A DNA stretch of 13,006 bases, taken from assembly GCA_050186955.1 (NCBI GenBank), contig JBFWXZ010000078.1, positions 1 to 13,006 of the forward strand, given 5' to 3'. Made by a program: the position numbers and the translations under genes. The notes under the pieces were generated by a model. It made no database searches, was not told the origin of the DNA, and saw nothing but the letters and a program-made list of their open reading frames with translations. Origin of the DNA: JACKJP01 sp050186955. Lineage in GTDB: Bacteria; Pseudomonadota; Alphaproteobacteria; Rhizobiales; Tepidamorphaceae. Positions 4,661 through 13,006 of the stretch are shown piece after piece (position 1 is the stretch's first letter; the number at the start of each line of letters is the position of its first letter).

Positions 4661-6053
4661 CTAGGTACTTTCGATCTAGTTGAAATTGAAGCGTAACAAG
4701 GGTGCCTTGTATGCGGTGAGGTAGGGTTTTTACATTCCCTAACTCTGGCGCCTCGAATTCCGAATTTTGCTCGTTAAACCATATTTCGCGTGGGAACGGC
4801 GAGGTCGCCCTCTTGCGTCCTTGATGATAGGGGTGCACTAAGCGGATCGCTGAGTTGCCGGAAACAACCGCAAGCTTAGGCAGTTTCGCAATTTCGTAAC
4901 TTCCACCCACATCATTCATAAAATCGAAAACGCTCTGGAAGCCGATACCTCCTCGGTTTCCGGCAATAGCTTTTGGGTCGCTTGTAACGTAGTCCTGAAG
5001 TGCAAATATGGTATTCAGTATTTCTTCGGGATATTCATTAGATTTGAATTTAGATATATATTTTGATAGTCGTATTTTATTTATCCCCGTAATTTTTTCA
5101 ATTGTCTCGGATATTGTGGCTCCAGTACTAAGGACGGAGATACTTATGATAAATAGGGGCTCTTCGTCAGAGCCGCGTTGAGCCATAAATCCAGCGATTG
5201 ACCAATTTCCCCTTTGGGTTCCTGAAGAGCTATACCGTTCGGCATTGTCAAGTAGCTCATTAAATATGTTTGATATCCATCCTTTCCCTTCTTCAGTTAA
5301 TTCTTTTCCAATATCTGGGATTCCTATACATTCATCGATCCAATCAATAAATCTATCGATCGTCTTTTCTTGTCGTTGCGGCTCGTTAAGACCCTTTGTG
5401 TCAAGCCCCCCAACTGGCTCAATACGGCGCTGAAGAGGGAATGCCCAGACACCGGAGGTATCTTTTAGGCCGCGAAAACGTGCCATAAACAAGGGTTTTC
5501 TCAAACCTACCGATTCTATTACCTTCATTACGCTATGACTCATTCTTCCACCTGTAAAAACCGGTGCAAAGTCGGACCAAACATCTGATAAAATAAGATA
5601 CGGGCCAATATCAGATATTCTATTTTGATTAAAATTCACGGTACAAGAGTACATATACATTTCTGCGGATGAAATATTATACAGGCTTTCAACAGCACCT
5701 ACTGGATCATCAATAAAAGAAAAATTATTTAGGTCTATTTCCATCTTGTCGTACTCTGACCTTAATTTTATAGGCCTCCACAGATCTTGCCTATTATTGA
5801 TAATACTATCTAGTATGATATTTTTTTTAGGCGATTTAAATAAAAGCATCGACTTCCGGCGTACATTTAGCGGCGGTTTTGATGCACGTTCCGGAAATAT
5901 AACATTTATTCGTCGTCGAAAAACATCGTATCCGAAGCGTTTTCTGTTAAGTTTTTCGGAAGACGATCCTTTCGTCCGAATACTGTTGGCAGAGCGTGAG
6001 ATTGCACGCTTGGTGGCTTGAGCTTTGATTATCTTATCCGTATCGTCATTCAT
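4638..6053 (-). CDS. GHKL-type ATPase-domain protein, first gene of the island operon
   Basis: This 471-residue protein has a basic N-terminus (1-75), a middle region (about 105-190, containing DDPVGAVESLYNI and ISDIGPYLILSDVW) and a C-terminal GHKL (Bergerat-fold) ATPase domain at about 255-460. GHKL marks are the N-box FNELLDNAERYSSSG (264-278, Glu266 and Asn270 kept), a glycine-rich G2-like GNRGGIGF (365-372) ahead of a helix, and a closing GTLVTLQFQL (450-459). The G1 box is degenerate: where V-x-D-x-G-x-G-I is expected it reads VLSTGATI (307-314), replacing the adenine-contacting Asp with Ser309 and the second Gly with Thr313. Nucleotide binding may therefore be altered or lost. No membrane segment or His-phosphorylation domain is seen, so it resembles SpoIIAB/RsbW-like partner kinases more than sensor kinases. 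ATG 6053 is the only plausible start; its ribosome binding site is weak. Confidence 0.75.
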   Translation of the reverse strand: MNDDTDKIIKAQATKRAISRSANSIRTKGSSSEKLNRKRFGYDVFRRRINVIFPERASKPPLNVRRKSMLLFKSPKKNIILDSIINNRQDLWRPIKLRSEYDKMEIDLNNFSFIDDPVGAVESLYNISSAEMYMYSCTVNFNQNRISDIGPYLILSDVWSDFAPVFTGGRMSHSVMKVIESVGLRKPLFMARFRGLKDTSGVWAFPLQRRIEPVGGLDTKGLNEPQRQEKTIDRFIDWIDECIGIPDIGKELTEEGKGWISNIFNELLDNAERYSSSGTQRGNWSIAGFMAQRGSDEEPLFIISISVLSTGATISETIEKITGINKIRLSKYISKFKSNEYPEEILNTIFALQDYVTSDPKAIAGNRGGIGFQSVFDFMNDVGGSYEIAKLPKLAVVSGNSAIRLVHPYHQGRKRATSPFPREIWFNEQNSEFEAPELGNVKTLPHRIQGTLVTLQFQLDRKYLDDAVERE

Positions 6054-6079
6054 TATATTTTTCTGGCGATGCTTGGCCT

Positions 6080-6090
6080 GTTTGTCAAAC
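6080..6090. promoter_or_regulatory. Small palindrome upstream of the island operon
   Basis: GTTTG-T-CAAAC is a perfect odd palindrome 27 bases upstream of the ATPase start codon. On the minus strand it contains TTGACA, a consensus -35 hexamer, but the only TATAAT (6057-6052) is 25 bases away, too far to pair. It may be an operator or a -35 with a poor -10. Confidence 0.25.
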
Positions 6091-6118
6091 GCCGCGTTGC
6101 GTCGGTTGTAAGAAATAC

Positions 6119-6125
6119 TGGGGGG
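6119..6125. repeat. Right copy of flanking 7-bp direct repeat TGGGGGG
   Basis: It lies immediately beyond the uvrB stop codon (6127-6129 on the minus strand) and matches 3730-3736 at the other island edge. Interpretation as for the left copy. Confidence 0.35.
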
Positions 6126-6126
6126 C

Positions 6127-8733
<2,607 letters not shown>

Positions 8734-8885
8734 GGAGGCGAATATGGGCCGGCTTCGCGGCGATTGGAAGGGGGCGGGAGAGGCACCCGAGGGGAGGAAT
8801 CCATCCCCTGTTGCACAGACGCTACAGAGTCCCGCGCCGTTTTCCGTTAAGGAATCGGAAAGAAAAGGAACACGGGGCTTCAACG

Positions 8886-9524
8886 ATGAAAAAACTGTTC
8901 GCCATCCTGCTTCTCGCCTTCGCCGCGACGACCGGCGCGCGCGCCGCCGACATGGCCGAGACGCCCTACGGCTTCTCCTGGGAGGGCAGCTATGCGGGCA
9001 TCTTCGCCGGCTACGGCTGGGGCGATTCCACGCATACGCAGCTCGGCGTCACCACCAGCTTCGACCTCGACGGCGGACTCGTCGGCATCACCGGCGGCCA
9101 CAACTGGCAGCGCGGCAATATCGTCTACGGCATCGAGATCGACGCGGCGTGGAGCGGCATCGACGGCTCGACCACCGTGCTGTGCTCGACCGTCTGCTAC
9201 ACCGAGATCGACTTCCTCGCGACGCTGCGCGGCCGCCTCGGCGTTGCCGTCAACAATTGGCTGTTCTACGGCACTGCCGGCATCGCGCTCGCCGCGGTTG
9301 ACGCCGGCCTGACCGCGCAGCCGGCCGCCGCCAGCGAGACGGAATTCGGCTGGGTCGCCGGCCTTGGCGCCGAGGTCGCGCTCAACCCGGCGTGGAGCGT
9401 CAAGGCCGAGGTCCTATTCGTCGGGCTCGACGACACGCCCTACGGCTTCGGCCTCATCAACACCGATCAGGGCACGCTGACCACGGCGCGCATCGGCTTG
9501 AACTACCACTTCGGCAGCATGTGA
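8886..9524 (+). CDS. Outer membrane beta-barrel protein (Omp25/Omp31-like porin family)
   Basis: This 212-residue protein starts at ATG 8886 (MKKLFAILLLAFAATTGARA). A signal peptide is probably cleaved after residue 20, leaving ADMAETPYGFSWEGSYAGIF. This N-terminus, an aromatic GSYAG-F strand and GYGWG turn, is typical of the small eight-stranded barrels of alphaproteobacteria (Omp25/Omp31 and opacity-like porin domains). Alternating amphipathic strands with aromatic girdles run to the end: GGHNWQRGNIVYGIEIDAAWSG (split by a turn), IDFLATLRGRLGVA, EFGWVAGLGAEVAL, and a last strand ARIGLNYHFGSM. The terminal Phe-Gly is followed by two extra residues instead of ending the protein. CSTVC (98-102) is a close cysteine pair in a predicted surface loop. 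It should sit in the outer membrane as a structural barrel. It is monocistronic, with a strong terminator at 9552-9579. Confidence 0.87.
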   Translation: MKKLFAILLLAFAATTGARAADMAETPYGFSWEGSYAGIFAGYGWGDSTHTQLGVTTSFDLDGGLVGITGGHNWQRGNIVYGIEIDAAWSGIDGSTTVLCSTVCYTEIDFLATLRGRLGVAVNNWLFYGTAGIALAAVDAGLTAQPAAASETEFGWVAGLGAEVALNPAWSVKAEVLFVGLDDTPYGFGLINTDQGTLTTARIGLNYHFGSM

Positions 9525-9551
9525 CACGCGCCGAACCGCCGGACCACGTGG

Positions 9552-9579
9552 AAACGCCGCCCTCCGGGGCGGCGTTTTT
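9552..9579 (+). terminator. Intrinsic terminator of the outer membrane protein gene
   Basis: An 11-bp stem (9552-9562 with 9567-9577; AAACGCCGCC arm) closes a TCCG loop and runs into TTTTT, then GTTTG. It begins 28 bases after the stop and ends before the PAP2 gene, insulating the two. The 5' arm begins with AAA, so it could also work for minus-strand transcripts. Confidence 0.9.
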
Positions 9580-9619
9580 GTTTGCGGCGGGGCGCGGCGG
9601 CGGATGCTACAGGTTCCCG

Positions 9620-10333
9620 ATGCGATCCGAACGCCACCCCGCCGACAGCGCCTCGGGCGCCCACGACCATCCGCCGCCCGGCCTCGTCAAGGCCGGTGCC
9701 GTGGCGGGGCTCGCCGTCTTCGCCGCCGCGGCGCTGGCGGTCGGCGCGGGCTGGACGGACGGCATCGACCGCGCGGTGCTGCTGTCGCTGCGCGAGGCCG
9801 GCGATCCGTCGAACCCGATCGGGCCGCCCTGGTTCGAGGAGGCGGCGGCAGAGATCACCGCGCTCGGCGGCTATCCCGTCCTCGTCACCGTCTCGGCGGT
9901 TGTGCTCGGCGTCCTGCTGCTGCTCGGCAAGCGGGCGGCGTCGGCCTTCCTCGTCGTCGCCCTCATCGGCGGCACCGCGCTGTCGACGGCGCTTAAGCTC
10001 GTGTTCGAGCGGCCGCGCCCCGACCTCGTGGAGCATCTCGACCGCACCTTCACAGCGAGCTTCCCGAGCGGCCACGCCACCGTCGGCATGCTGGCCTGGC
10101 TGACGCTGGCCGCCATCGCCCTGCCTTTCGTGCCGCAGCGGCGGGTGCGCGTCTTCCTGCTCGGCGCGGCCTTCGCGCTGGCGCTGGCGATCGGCGCCAG
10201 CCGGGTCTATCTCGGCGTCCACTGGCCGAGCGACGTGGTCGCCGGCTGGGGGCTGGGCCTCGCCTGGGCGAGCCTCGCCTGGCTCGCCGCGCGCGGCCTG
10301 CGCGAGCGCGGAAACCGGCGCGGCGAGGGTTGA
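9620..10333 (+). CDS. PAP2-family membrane phosphatase
   Basis: This 237-residue protein starts at ATG 9620 after a modest CAGGTTCC-like ribosome binding site. The frame is open to 9392, but that part overlaps the outer membrane protein gene and the terminator. All three parts of the PAP2/vanadium-haloperoxidase active site are present: K126-x6-R-P (KLVFERPRPD), PSGH at 149-152 (His152 acid/base), and S194-R...H201-x3-D205 (SRVYLGVHWPSD, His201 nucleophile). About six membrane helices surround these loops, placing the active site at the periplasmic face. Family members dephosphorylate lipid phosphates such as phosphatidate, phosphatidylglycerophosphate or undecaprenyl diphosphate; the substrate here cannot be told. 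The gene lies between a terminator and a converging gene, so it is transcribed alone. Confidence 0.92.
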   Translation: MRSERHPADSASGAHDHPPPGLVKAGAVAGLAVFAAAALAVGAGWTDGIDRAVLLSLREAGDPSNPIGPPWFEEAAAEITALGGYPVLVTVSAVVLGVLLLLGKRAASAFLVVALIGGTALSTALKLVFERPRPDLVEHLDRTFTASFPSGHATVGMLAWLTLAAIALPFVPQRRVRVFLLGAAFALALAIGASRVYLGVHWPSDVVAGWGLGLAWASLAWLAARGLRERGNRRGEG

Positions 10334-10360
10334 AGGGTCCTCAGCGGTGCTGTCGCGGCG

Positions 10361-11044
10361 TTACTTGGTCACCAGCCATGGGCGGCTCCATACGCGCATG
10401 ATGCCCTGGTAGCCGTTCTCGACCAGGATGCCGAAGCCGAGCGTTTCCTTGGCCCAGTCGCCGTCGCCTCCCAGCGCGCCGGACAGCGCCGAGGAATAGC
10501 CCCTTCCCCACAGGCCGCGCTCGAGGTCGAGAAACCGGAGCACCGTCTCCTCGACCGTGAGCGGCTGGTCGACGATCTCGTCGAGCGCCTCGCCACGGAT
10601 GCGGAAGGTGTGCGCCAGGCCGTGGCGGGAAACGAGGCGGATCTGATGCAGATAGCGCTGTGCCGCCGTGTCGTCGGCGGCGGCGTAGAACACCGCGAAG
10701 GTCTTGTCGGTCTTGTGGACGCCCATGAGTCCCAGGGCGGCGGCCACCGCCTCGTCGGCGACGAAGCCGTCGAAATAGATGCAACCGCCGCCATAGTCGT
10801 TGGCCGGCGCGTTCAGGAGCGGGTCGGCGGTCTGCGCCTCGCTCGCGTAGAAGCCGGGGCGGCCGAGGGCGTCGCCCAGATCGTCCCAGGGCTGGACGAC
10901 GACCGGCACGTCGAGGCCGATGCCCTTGGCGGCGAAGGCGGCGAGATCGCCGGGCTTGGGACCGCGGTGGCCGGCCGGCCAGTCGCGGCCCTGGATGCGC
11001 ACTGCTTCGCCCAGGGGATGGCCGTCGTGGCGGGGCAGGGTCAT
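10361..11044 (-). CDS. Soluble protein of unknown function (227 residues)
   Basis: The start is ATG 11044, with GGAGGA about seven bases upstream; the frame is open to 11203 but that extension has no such site. There is no signal peptide or membrane helix, so it is probably cytoplasmic. It is rich in aromatic and acidic residues: VVVQPWDDLGDALGRPGFYAS (split at about residue 53), DYGGGCIYFDGFVADE (about 84-99), KTFAVFYAAADDTAAQRYL, and a C-terminal GYQGIMRVWSRPWLVTK. The middle looks like an alternating beta/alpha fold. No catalytic signature is visible and I do not recognise the family. It converges on the PAP2 gene with 27 bases between the stops and no terminator-like hairpin in that gap. 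Confidence 0.72.
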   Translation of the reverse strand: MTLPRHDGHPLGEAVRIQGRDWPAGHRGPKPGDLAAFAAKGIGLDVPVVVQPWDDLGDALGRPGFYASEAQTADPLLNAPANDYGGGCIYFDGFVADEAVAAALGLMGVHKTDKTFAVFYAAADDTAAQRYLHQIRLVSRHGLAHTFRIRGEALDEIVDQPLTVEETVLRFLDLERGLWGRGYSSALSGALGGDGDWAKETLGFGILVENGYQGIMRVWSRPWLVTK

Positions 11045-11064
11045 GTCGCGTCCTCCGCCGTCCA

Positions 11065-11106
11065 GTCTAGAGCGGTTCAGGGCTTGCTGGAAACGGTTCT
11101 GTTTCA
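11065..11106. repeat. Possible degenerate rhizobial AGAGCGGTTCA repeat
   Basis: TCTAGAGCGGTTCAGG followed by CTGGAAACGGTTCT resembles a dispersed, imperfectly palindromic motif seen between genes in Hyphomicrobiales (AGAGCGGTTCA, short spacer, GAATCGCTCT). The second arm here is a poor match, so this is tentative. Confidence 0.3.
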
Positions 11107-11245
11107 CGGCCGGCTGCGGGCCTTGCGGGGGATGACGGACGCCTTCACCGGCGCCACCTGGAAATTGCCCCAATCGGCTGCGATCTGCTAAGGCGTTCGG
11201 CAACCCTCGCGGGAGCTGCCGCGAAGCCTGAAGGAAACAAGGGAT

Positions 11246-11863
11246 TTGAACGAGCGCATGCGCAGATTGACATCACGCCTCGCCACCCTCGCGCTGATCG
11301 CCGTGGCGGCGATCCATCTCGCCGCCGGCGCGGCCCTCGCCGCCGACAAGAAGGAGATGGCGGCCATCATCGCCGGGCGCTTCTACAGCGCGCCCATCGA
11401 GCAGCAGATCTACGAATCCTTCTGGCCGAAGCTGGAGGACGAGCTGAAGGTGGCGAAGCCGGACCTTTCCTCGGCCGCCCTGGCGCGGGCGCAGATCATC
11501 GCCGGGCAGAAGGCCTCCGACATGTTCGAGCAGTCCAAGGGGCCGCTCGTCGACGCCATCGCCGAGTTCTACACCGAGGACGAGCTATCGAAGATCGTCG
11601 CGGTGAAGCCCGGCTACGACTTCAGGCAGTTCCTCGAGTCCGAACTCGGCGCGAAGGTGCGCGGGCCGGGCGCCAAGGCCGTCAACAAGGCGATCAACGG
11701 CCCGGTTCTCGAGAACATCAAGAACGAGGGCGAGACCTTCGTCCTCGAGGTCATCGCCGCCGCCGTCGCCGAGGGGCTGATCCCGCCGCCGGAGAACGCC
11801 GAGCCGGTCAGCATCCCCTGGCACATGATGCCGACGCCGCCCCAGCAGGCGCCGCAGCAATAG
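11246..11863 (+). CDS. Exported DUF2059-like protein
   Basis: This 205-residue protein has a signal peptide (MRRLTSRLATLALIAVAAIH, ending AALAADKK) and an alpha-helical mature domain. The start is ambiguous: TTG 11246 has AAGGA ten bases upstream, while ATG 11258, four codons on, has AAGGGA at a longer distance; both give a working signal peptide. The mature sequence (MAAIIAGRFYSAPIEQQIYESFWPKL, split at about residue 45; then DAIAEFYTEDELSKIVAV) has the aromatic Y-x-x-x-F-x-x-x-E/D-L helix pattern of DUF2059-type periplasmic proteins, whose function is unknown. The tail is Pro/Gln-rich (MPTPPQQAPQQ) and probably disordered. It is divergent from the unknown 227-residue gene, and no operon partner is evident. 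Confidence 0.7.
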   Translation: MNERMRRLTSRLATLALIAVAAIHLAAGAALAADKKEMAAIIAGRFYSAPIEQQIYESFWPKLEDELKVAKPDLSSAALARAQIIAGQKASDMFEQSKGPLVDAIAEFYTEDELSKIVAVKPGYDFRQFLESELGAKVRGPGAKAVNKAINGPVLENIKNEGETFVLEVIAAAVAEGLIPPPENAEPVSIPWHMMPTPPQQAPQQ

Positions 11864-12187
11864 GGCAGGGCGCGGCCCCGCCGCGCCTTCCCGGCAGTGG
11901 AATGGATCACCGCGTCCGCACTCGGTGATGACGGGCCGGATCGCAAACGGGCGGTTTCTTGGTGCCTGAGCTAGCGGTTGCGTCTTTGCTGGATTCCGGC
12001 CTTCGCCGGAATGACGATTGGGGCTGACGCTTCGCGATTATCCGTCATTCCGGCGCAGGGTGAGACCGTATAGGAAACGCGCCAGCGGCGCGTTTCCAGG
12101 GTCGAACGCCCGAGGTCTGAAGCCGAGGGCTGGATGGAATCCACATGCGGCGTATGTGGCAATCCTGGTGCCTCGGGCGCTTGGCTC
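11864..12187. other. 324-bp repeat-rich convergent intergenic region
   Basis: The gap between the convergent DUF2059-like and LysE-type genes has no credible gene. It holds the truncated inverted-repeat element (11989-12059) and the 134-bp structured element (12059-12192). The first 125 bases (11864-11988) hold nothing I can name. Confidence 0.65.
11989..12059. repeat. 82-bp inverted-repeat element, truncated copy
   Basis: The left arm (11989-12016) differs from the copy at 2560-2587 by one base (CCTTCGCC for CCTGCGCC). The 26-bp spacer is the same length and related. The right arm is intact for 17 bases (12043-12059, CGTCATTCCGGCGCAGG), then stops exactly where the 134-bp element begins. 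Confidence 0.8.
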
Positions 12188-12192
12188 TCACC
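12059..12192 (+). repeat. 134-bp structured element with short terminal inverted repeats
   Basis: GGTGAGA (12059-12065) pairs with TCTCACC (12186-12192); two further pairs form if one C bulges. Inside are a perfect 11-bp stem with an AGC loop (12073-12083 with 12087-12097) and a second stem CGCCCGAGG (12107-12115) with CCTCGGGCG (12171-12179). The second stem encloses a CCACAT/ATGTGG hairpin (12141-12146, 12154-12159). Together this makes a closed three-way junction. A diverged copy in the opposite orientation is at 2381-2495. I cannot name the family; it resembles MITE- or REP-type intergenic elements of rhizobia and Brucella. Confidence 0.65.
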
Positions 12193-12817
12193 GCGGGGCG
12201 ACGCGGACGTCCTTGAGGCCGAGGAGGACGGCGGCGGCGATCATCAGCGCGCCGGAGATGCGGTTGAGCAGGCGCGAGCGGCCGCGCAGGCGGCCGAGCA
12301 CCTTCTCCGCCATGCCGCCCCACAGGCAGAGCAGCGTGCCGTCGACGGCGATATAGGTCGCGCCGAGGATCAGCAGTTGCGGCCACACGCCAGCGGTGGG
12401 GTCGATGAATTGCGGGAACAGCGCGGCGAAGAAGAAGACCGCGCGCGGATTGGCCGCGGACGTCAGGAAACCCTGCCGGAACAGTGTCGCGAAGCCGTCG
12501 CGCGCCGCCGCCCCGCCGCCGATGTCGCGGGGCGTGGCGCGGAAGGTGCGCACGCCCATCCAGACCAGATAGGCGACGCCGGCCCATTTGATCACGGTCA
12601 GCACCTCCGACGAGGCGGCGATGACGGCGGCGAGGCCGAAGGCGGCGGCCGTCATCTGGAGCGCGTTCGCCGAGAGGTCGCCGGCCGCCGTGGCGAGGCT
12701 CGGCCGCAGCCCGTGGCGCAGCGAGTTGGAGATCATCAGCACCTGGCTGGGGCCCGGCGGCTGGGCGAAGAAGATGCCGACCGTGGCGAGATAGGCGAGA
12801 TAGGTCTCGAGCGTCAT
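12188..12817 (-). CDS. LysE/RhtB-family amino acid exporter
   Basis: This 209-residue protein starts at ATG 12817 (MTLETYLAYLATVGIFFAQP). The ribosome binding site is weak (GGGAACC region). Family marks are the N-terminal helix ending in PPGPSQVLMISNSLRHG, the PGP motif of LysE-type translocators, a conserved helix KWAGVAYLVWMGVRTFR (77-93), and FLTSAANPRAVFFFAALFPQF (split at about residue 127), where the N-P-(K/R) turn is typical. About six membrane helices are expected. These inner membrane carriers export amino acids or small metabolites; the substrate cannot be inferred. The stop codon (TGA at 12190-12188) lies inside the terminal inverted repeat of the 134-bp element, so the C-terminus may have been set by that element. 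An AT-rich ORF ends 18 bases upstream on the same strand. Confidence 0.92.
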   Translation of the reverse strand: MTLETYLAYLATVGIFFAQPPGPSQVLMISNSLRHGLRPSLATAAGDLSANALQMTAAAFGLAAVIAASSEVLTVIKWAGVAYLVWMGVRTFRATPRDIGGGAAARDGFATLFRQGFLTSAANPRAVFFFAALFPQFIDPTAGVWPQLLILGATYIAVDGTLLCLWGGMAEKVLGRLRGRSRLLNRISGALMIAAAVLLGLKDVRVAPR

Positions 12818-12835
12818 GATCCGGTTCCCAAACTT

Positions 12836-13006
12836 CTAGCTGTGCTTCCGGTTTCTGTTGAGGCTTTCCCTGATATTGTTGGATACGAACAGGGTGAACC
12901 AAGTCGCGATCAAGCATAGCATTGAGAATATTATGTATATAATCAACATAATAAAATTTCCCTGATCGGTCGCGTCCCCCTCAATCCTGAATTTATAAAG
13001 ACATAG
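12836..13006 (-). CDS. C-terminal end of an AT-rich membrane protein ORF, partial
   Basis: Reading the minus strand from the right edge, one frame is open for 56 codons to TAG at 12838-12836. It contains a strong hydrophobic segment (QGNFIMLIIYIIFSMLCLIA and on to WFTLFVS) and a basic tail (NNIRESLNRNRKHS). It may be the end of a longer protein beginning outside the window. An internal ATG at 12943 would give a 35-residue single-helix miniprotein with a weak AGGGA site about 10 bases upstream. Composition is much more AT-rich than the LysE-type gene only 18 bases downstream, suggesting foreign origin. No family is recognisable from this fragment. Confidence 0.5.
   Translation of the reverse strand, partial: LCLYKFRIEGDATDQGNFIMLIIYIIFSMLCLIATWFTLFVSNNIRESLNRNRKHS

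Larger units (their letters stand above)
3737..6118 (-). other. AT-rich three-gene island inserted next to uvrB
   Basis: Composition falls abruptly from strongly G+C-rich to AT-rich at about 3740 and returns by about 6120. The three genes inside are on one strand, overlap each other, and use AT-ending codons (ATA, AAT, TTT, AGA) rare in their neighbours. No transposase, integrase or tRNA is present, and no terminal inverted repeats were found. A TGGGGGG heptamer lies at each end. The insertion separates the 3' end of uvrB from the 5' end of the 78-residue gene. The right 60 bases (6060-6118) are intermediate in composition and may hold the cassette promoter. This looks like a horizontally acquired accessory cassette. 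Confidence 0.8.

Noticed and set aside
6052..6088. A TTGACA/TATAAT promoter for the island operon
   Set aside because: The hexamers are 25 bases apart, and the TATAAT overlaps the ATPase start codon.
8734..8883. N-terminal extension of uvrB to 8883
   Set aside because: It would begin with a TTG next to the divergent outer membrane protein start codon. The first ATG with plausible sequence is 8733.
8734..8885. An SOS box controlling uvrB
   Set aside because: No GTTC-N7-GTTC pattern (alphaproteobacterial LexA site) is present on either strand of the upstream gap.
11971..12162. A 63-codon minus-strand frame
   Set aside because: It is made almost entirely of the two intergenic repeats. Such repeats often stay open in one frame and are frequently misannotated.
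12059..12192. A tRNA or tmRNA, suggested by the 7-bp outer stem and internal hairpins
   Set aside because: It is too long, lacks an anticodon arm, a T-loop consensus and CCA-type geometry, and its stems do not follow tRNA spacing.
12045..12917. A 290-codon minus-strand frame overlapping the LysE-type gene
   Set aside because: It is out of frame with the clear exporter, has Arg-rich shadow composition and crosses repeats at one end.

Overview
The window looks like chromosomal DNA from a high-G+C alphaproteobacterium, most likely Hyphomicrobiales (Rhizobiales). The support is a BA14K-type surface protein at the left edge, an Omp25/Omp31-like outer membrane barrel, a UvrB with long N- and C-terminal extensions, and intergenic repeats of the CGTCATTCCGG kind that are common in that group. 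No rRNA, tRNA, CRISPR array, transposase or integrase was seen.

Layout, left to right: a partial BA14K-like gene (minus), a four-helix membrane protein (minus), a cold shock gene (plus) with a good promoter, long leader and strong terminator, a small DPPY-type methyltransferase (minus), a repeat-filled gap (2304-2730), an exported protein of unknown function (minus), and a 78-residue two-helix membrane protein (minus). An AT-rich three-gene cassette (about 3737-6118, all minus) is then wedged between that small gene and uvrB. After uvrB (minus) come an outer membrane beta-barrel (plus), a PAP2 phosphatase (plus), an unrecognised soluble protein (minus), an exported DUF2059-like protein (plus), a second repeat-filled gap (11864-12187), a LysE/RhtB-type exporter (minus), and an AT-rich partial membrane ORF at the right edge (minus).

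The most interesting part is the AT-rich cassette. Its genes overlap by 23 and 17 bases. In transcription order they encode a 471-residue protein with a divergent GHKL (HSP90/histidine-kinase-type) ATPase domain, a 109-residue protein resembling the STAS-like DUF4325 family, and a 193-residue protein with one N-terminal membrane helix and a long helical tail. A GHKL ATPase coupled to a STAS-like partner is the arrangement of partner-switching regulators such as SpoIIAB/SpoIIAA. Here a membrane protein takes the place of a sigma factor, so I propose an uncharacterised membrane-output switch, possibly a defence or stress module. That function is inference. A 7-base repeat (TGGGGGG) flanks the cassette, and the neighbouring 78-residue gene has no recognisable ribosome binding site at the junction.

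The second theme is structured intergenic repeats. A 134-bp element at 12059-12192, foldable into a three-way junction, has a diverged, oppositely oriented relative at about 2381-2495. Each lies beside a copy of an 82-bp inverted-repeat element. The best-paired hairpin of the 134-bp element keeps its pairing in both copies despite base changes, which suggests selection on structure.
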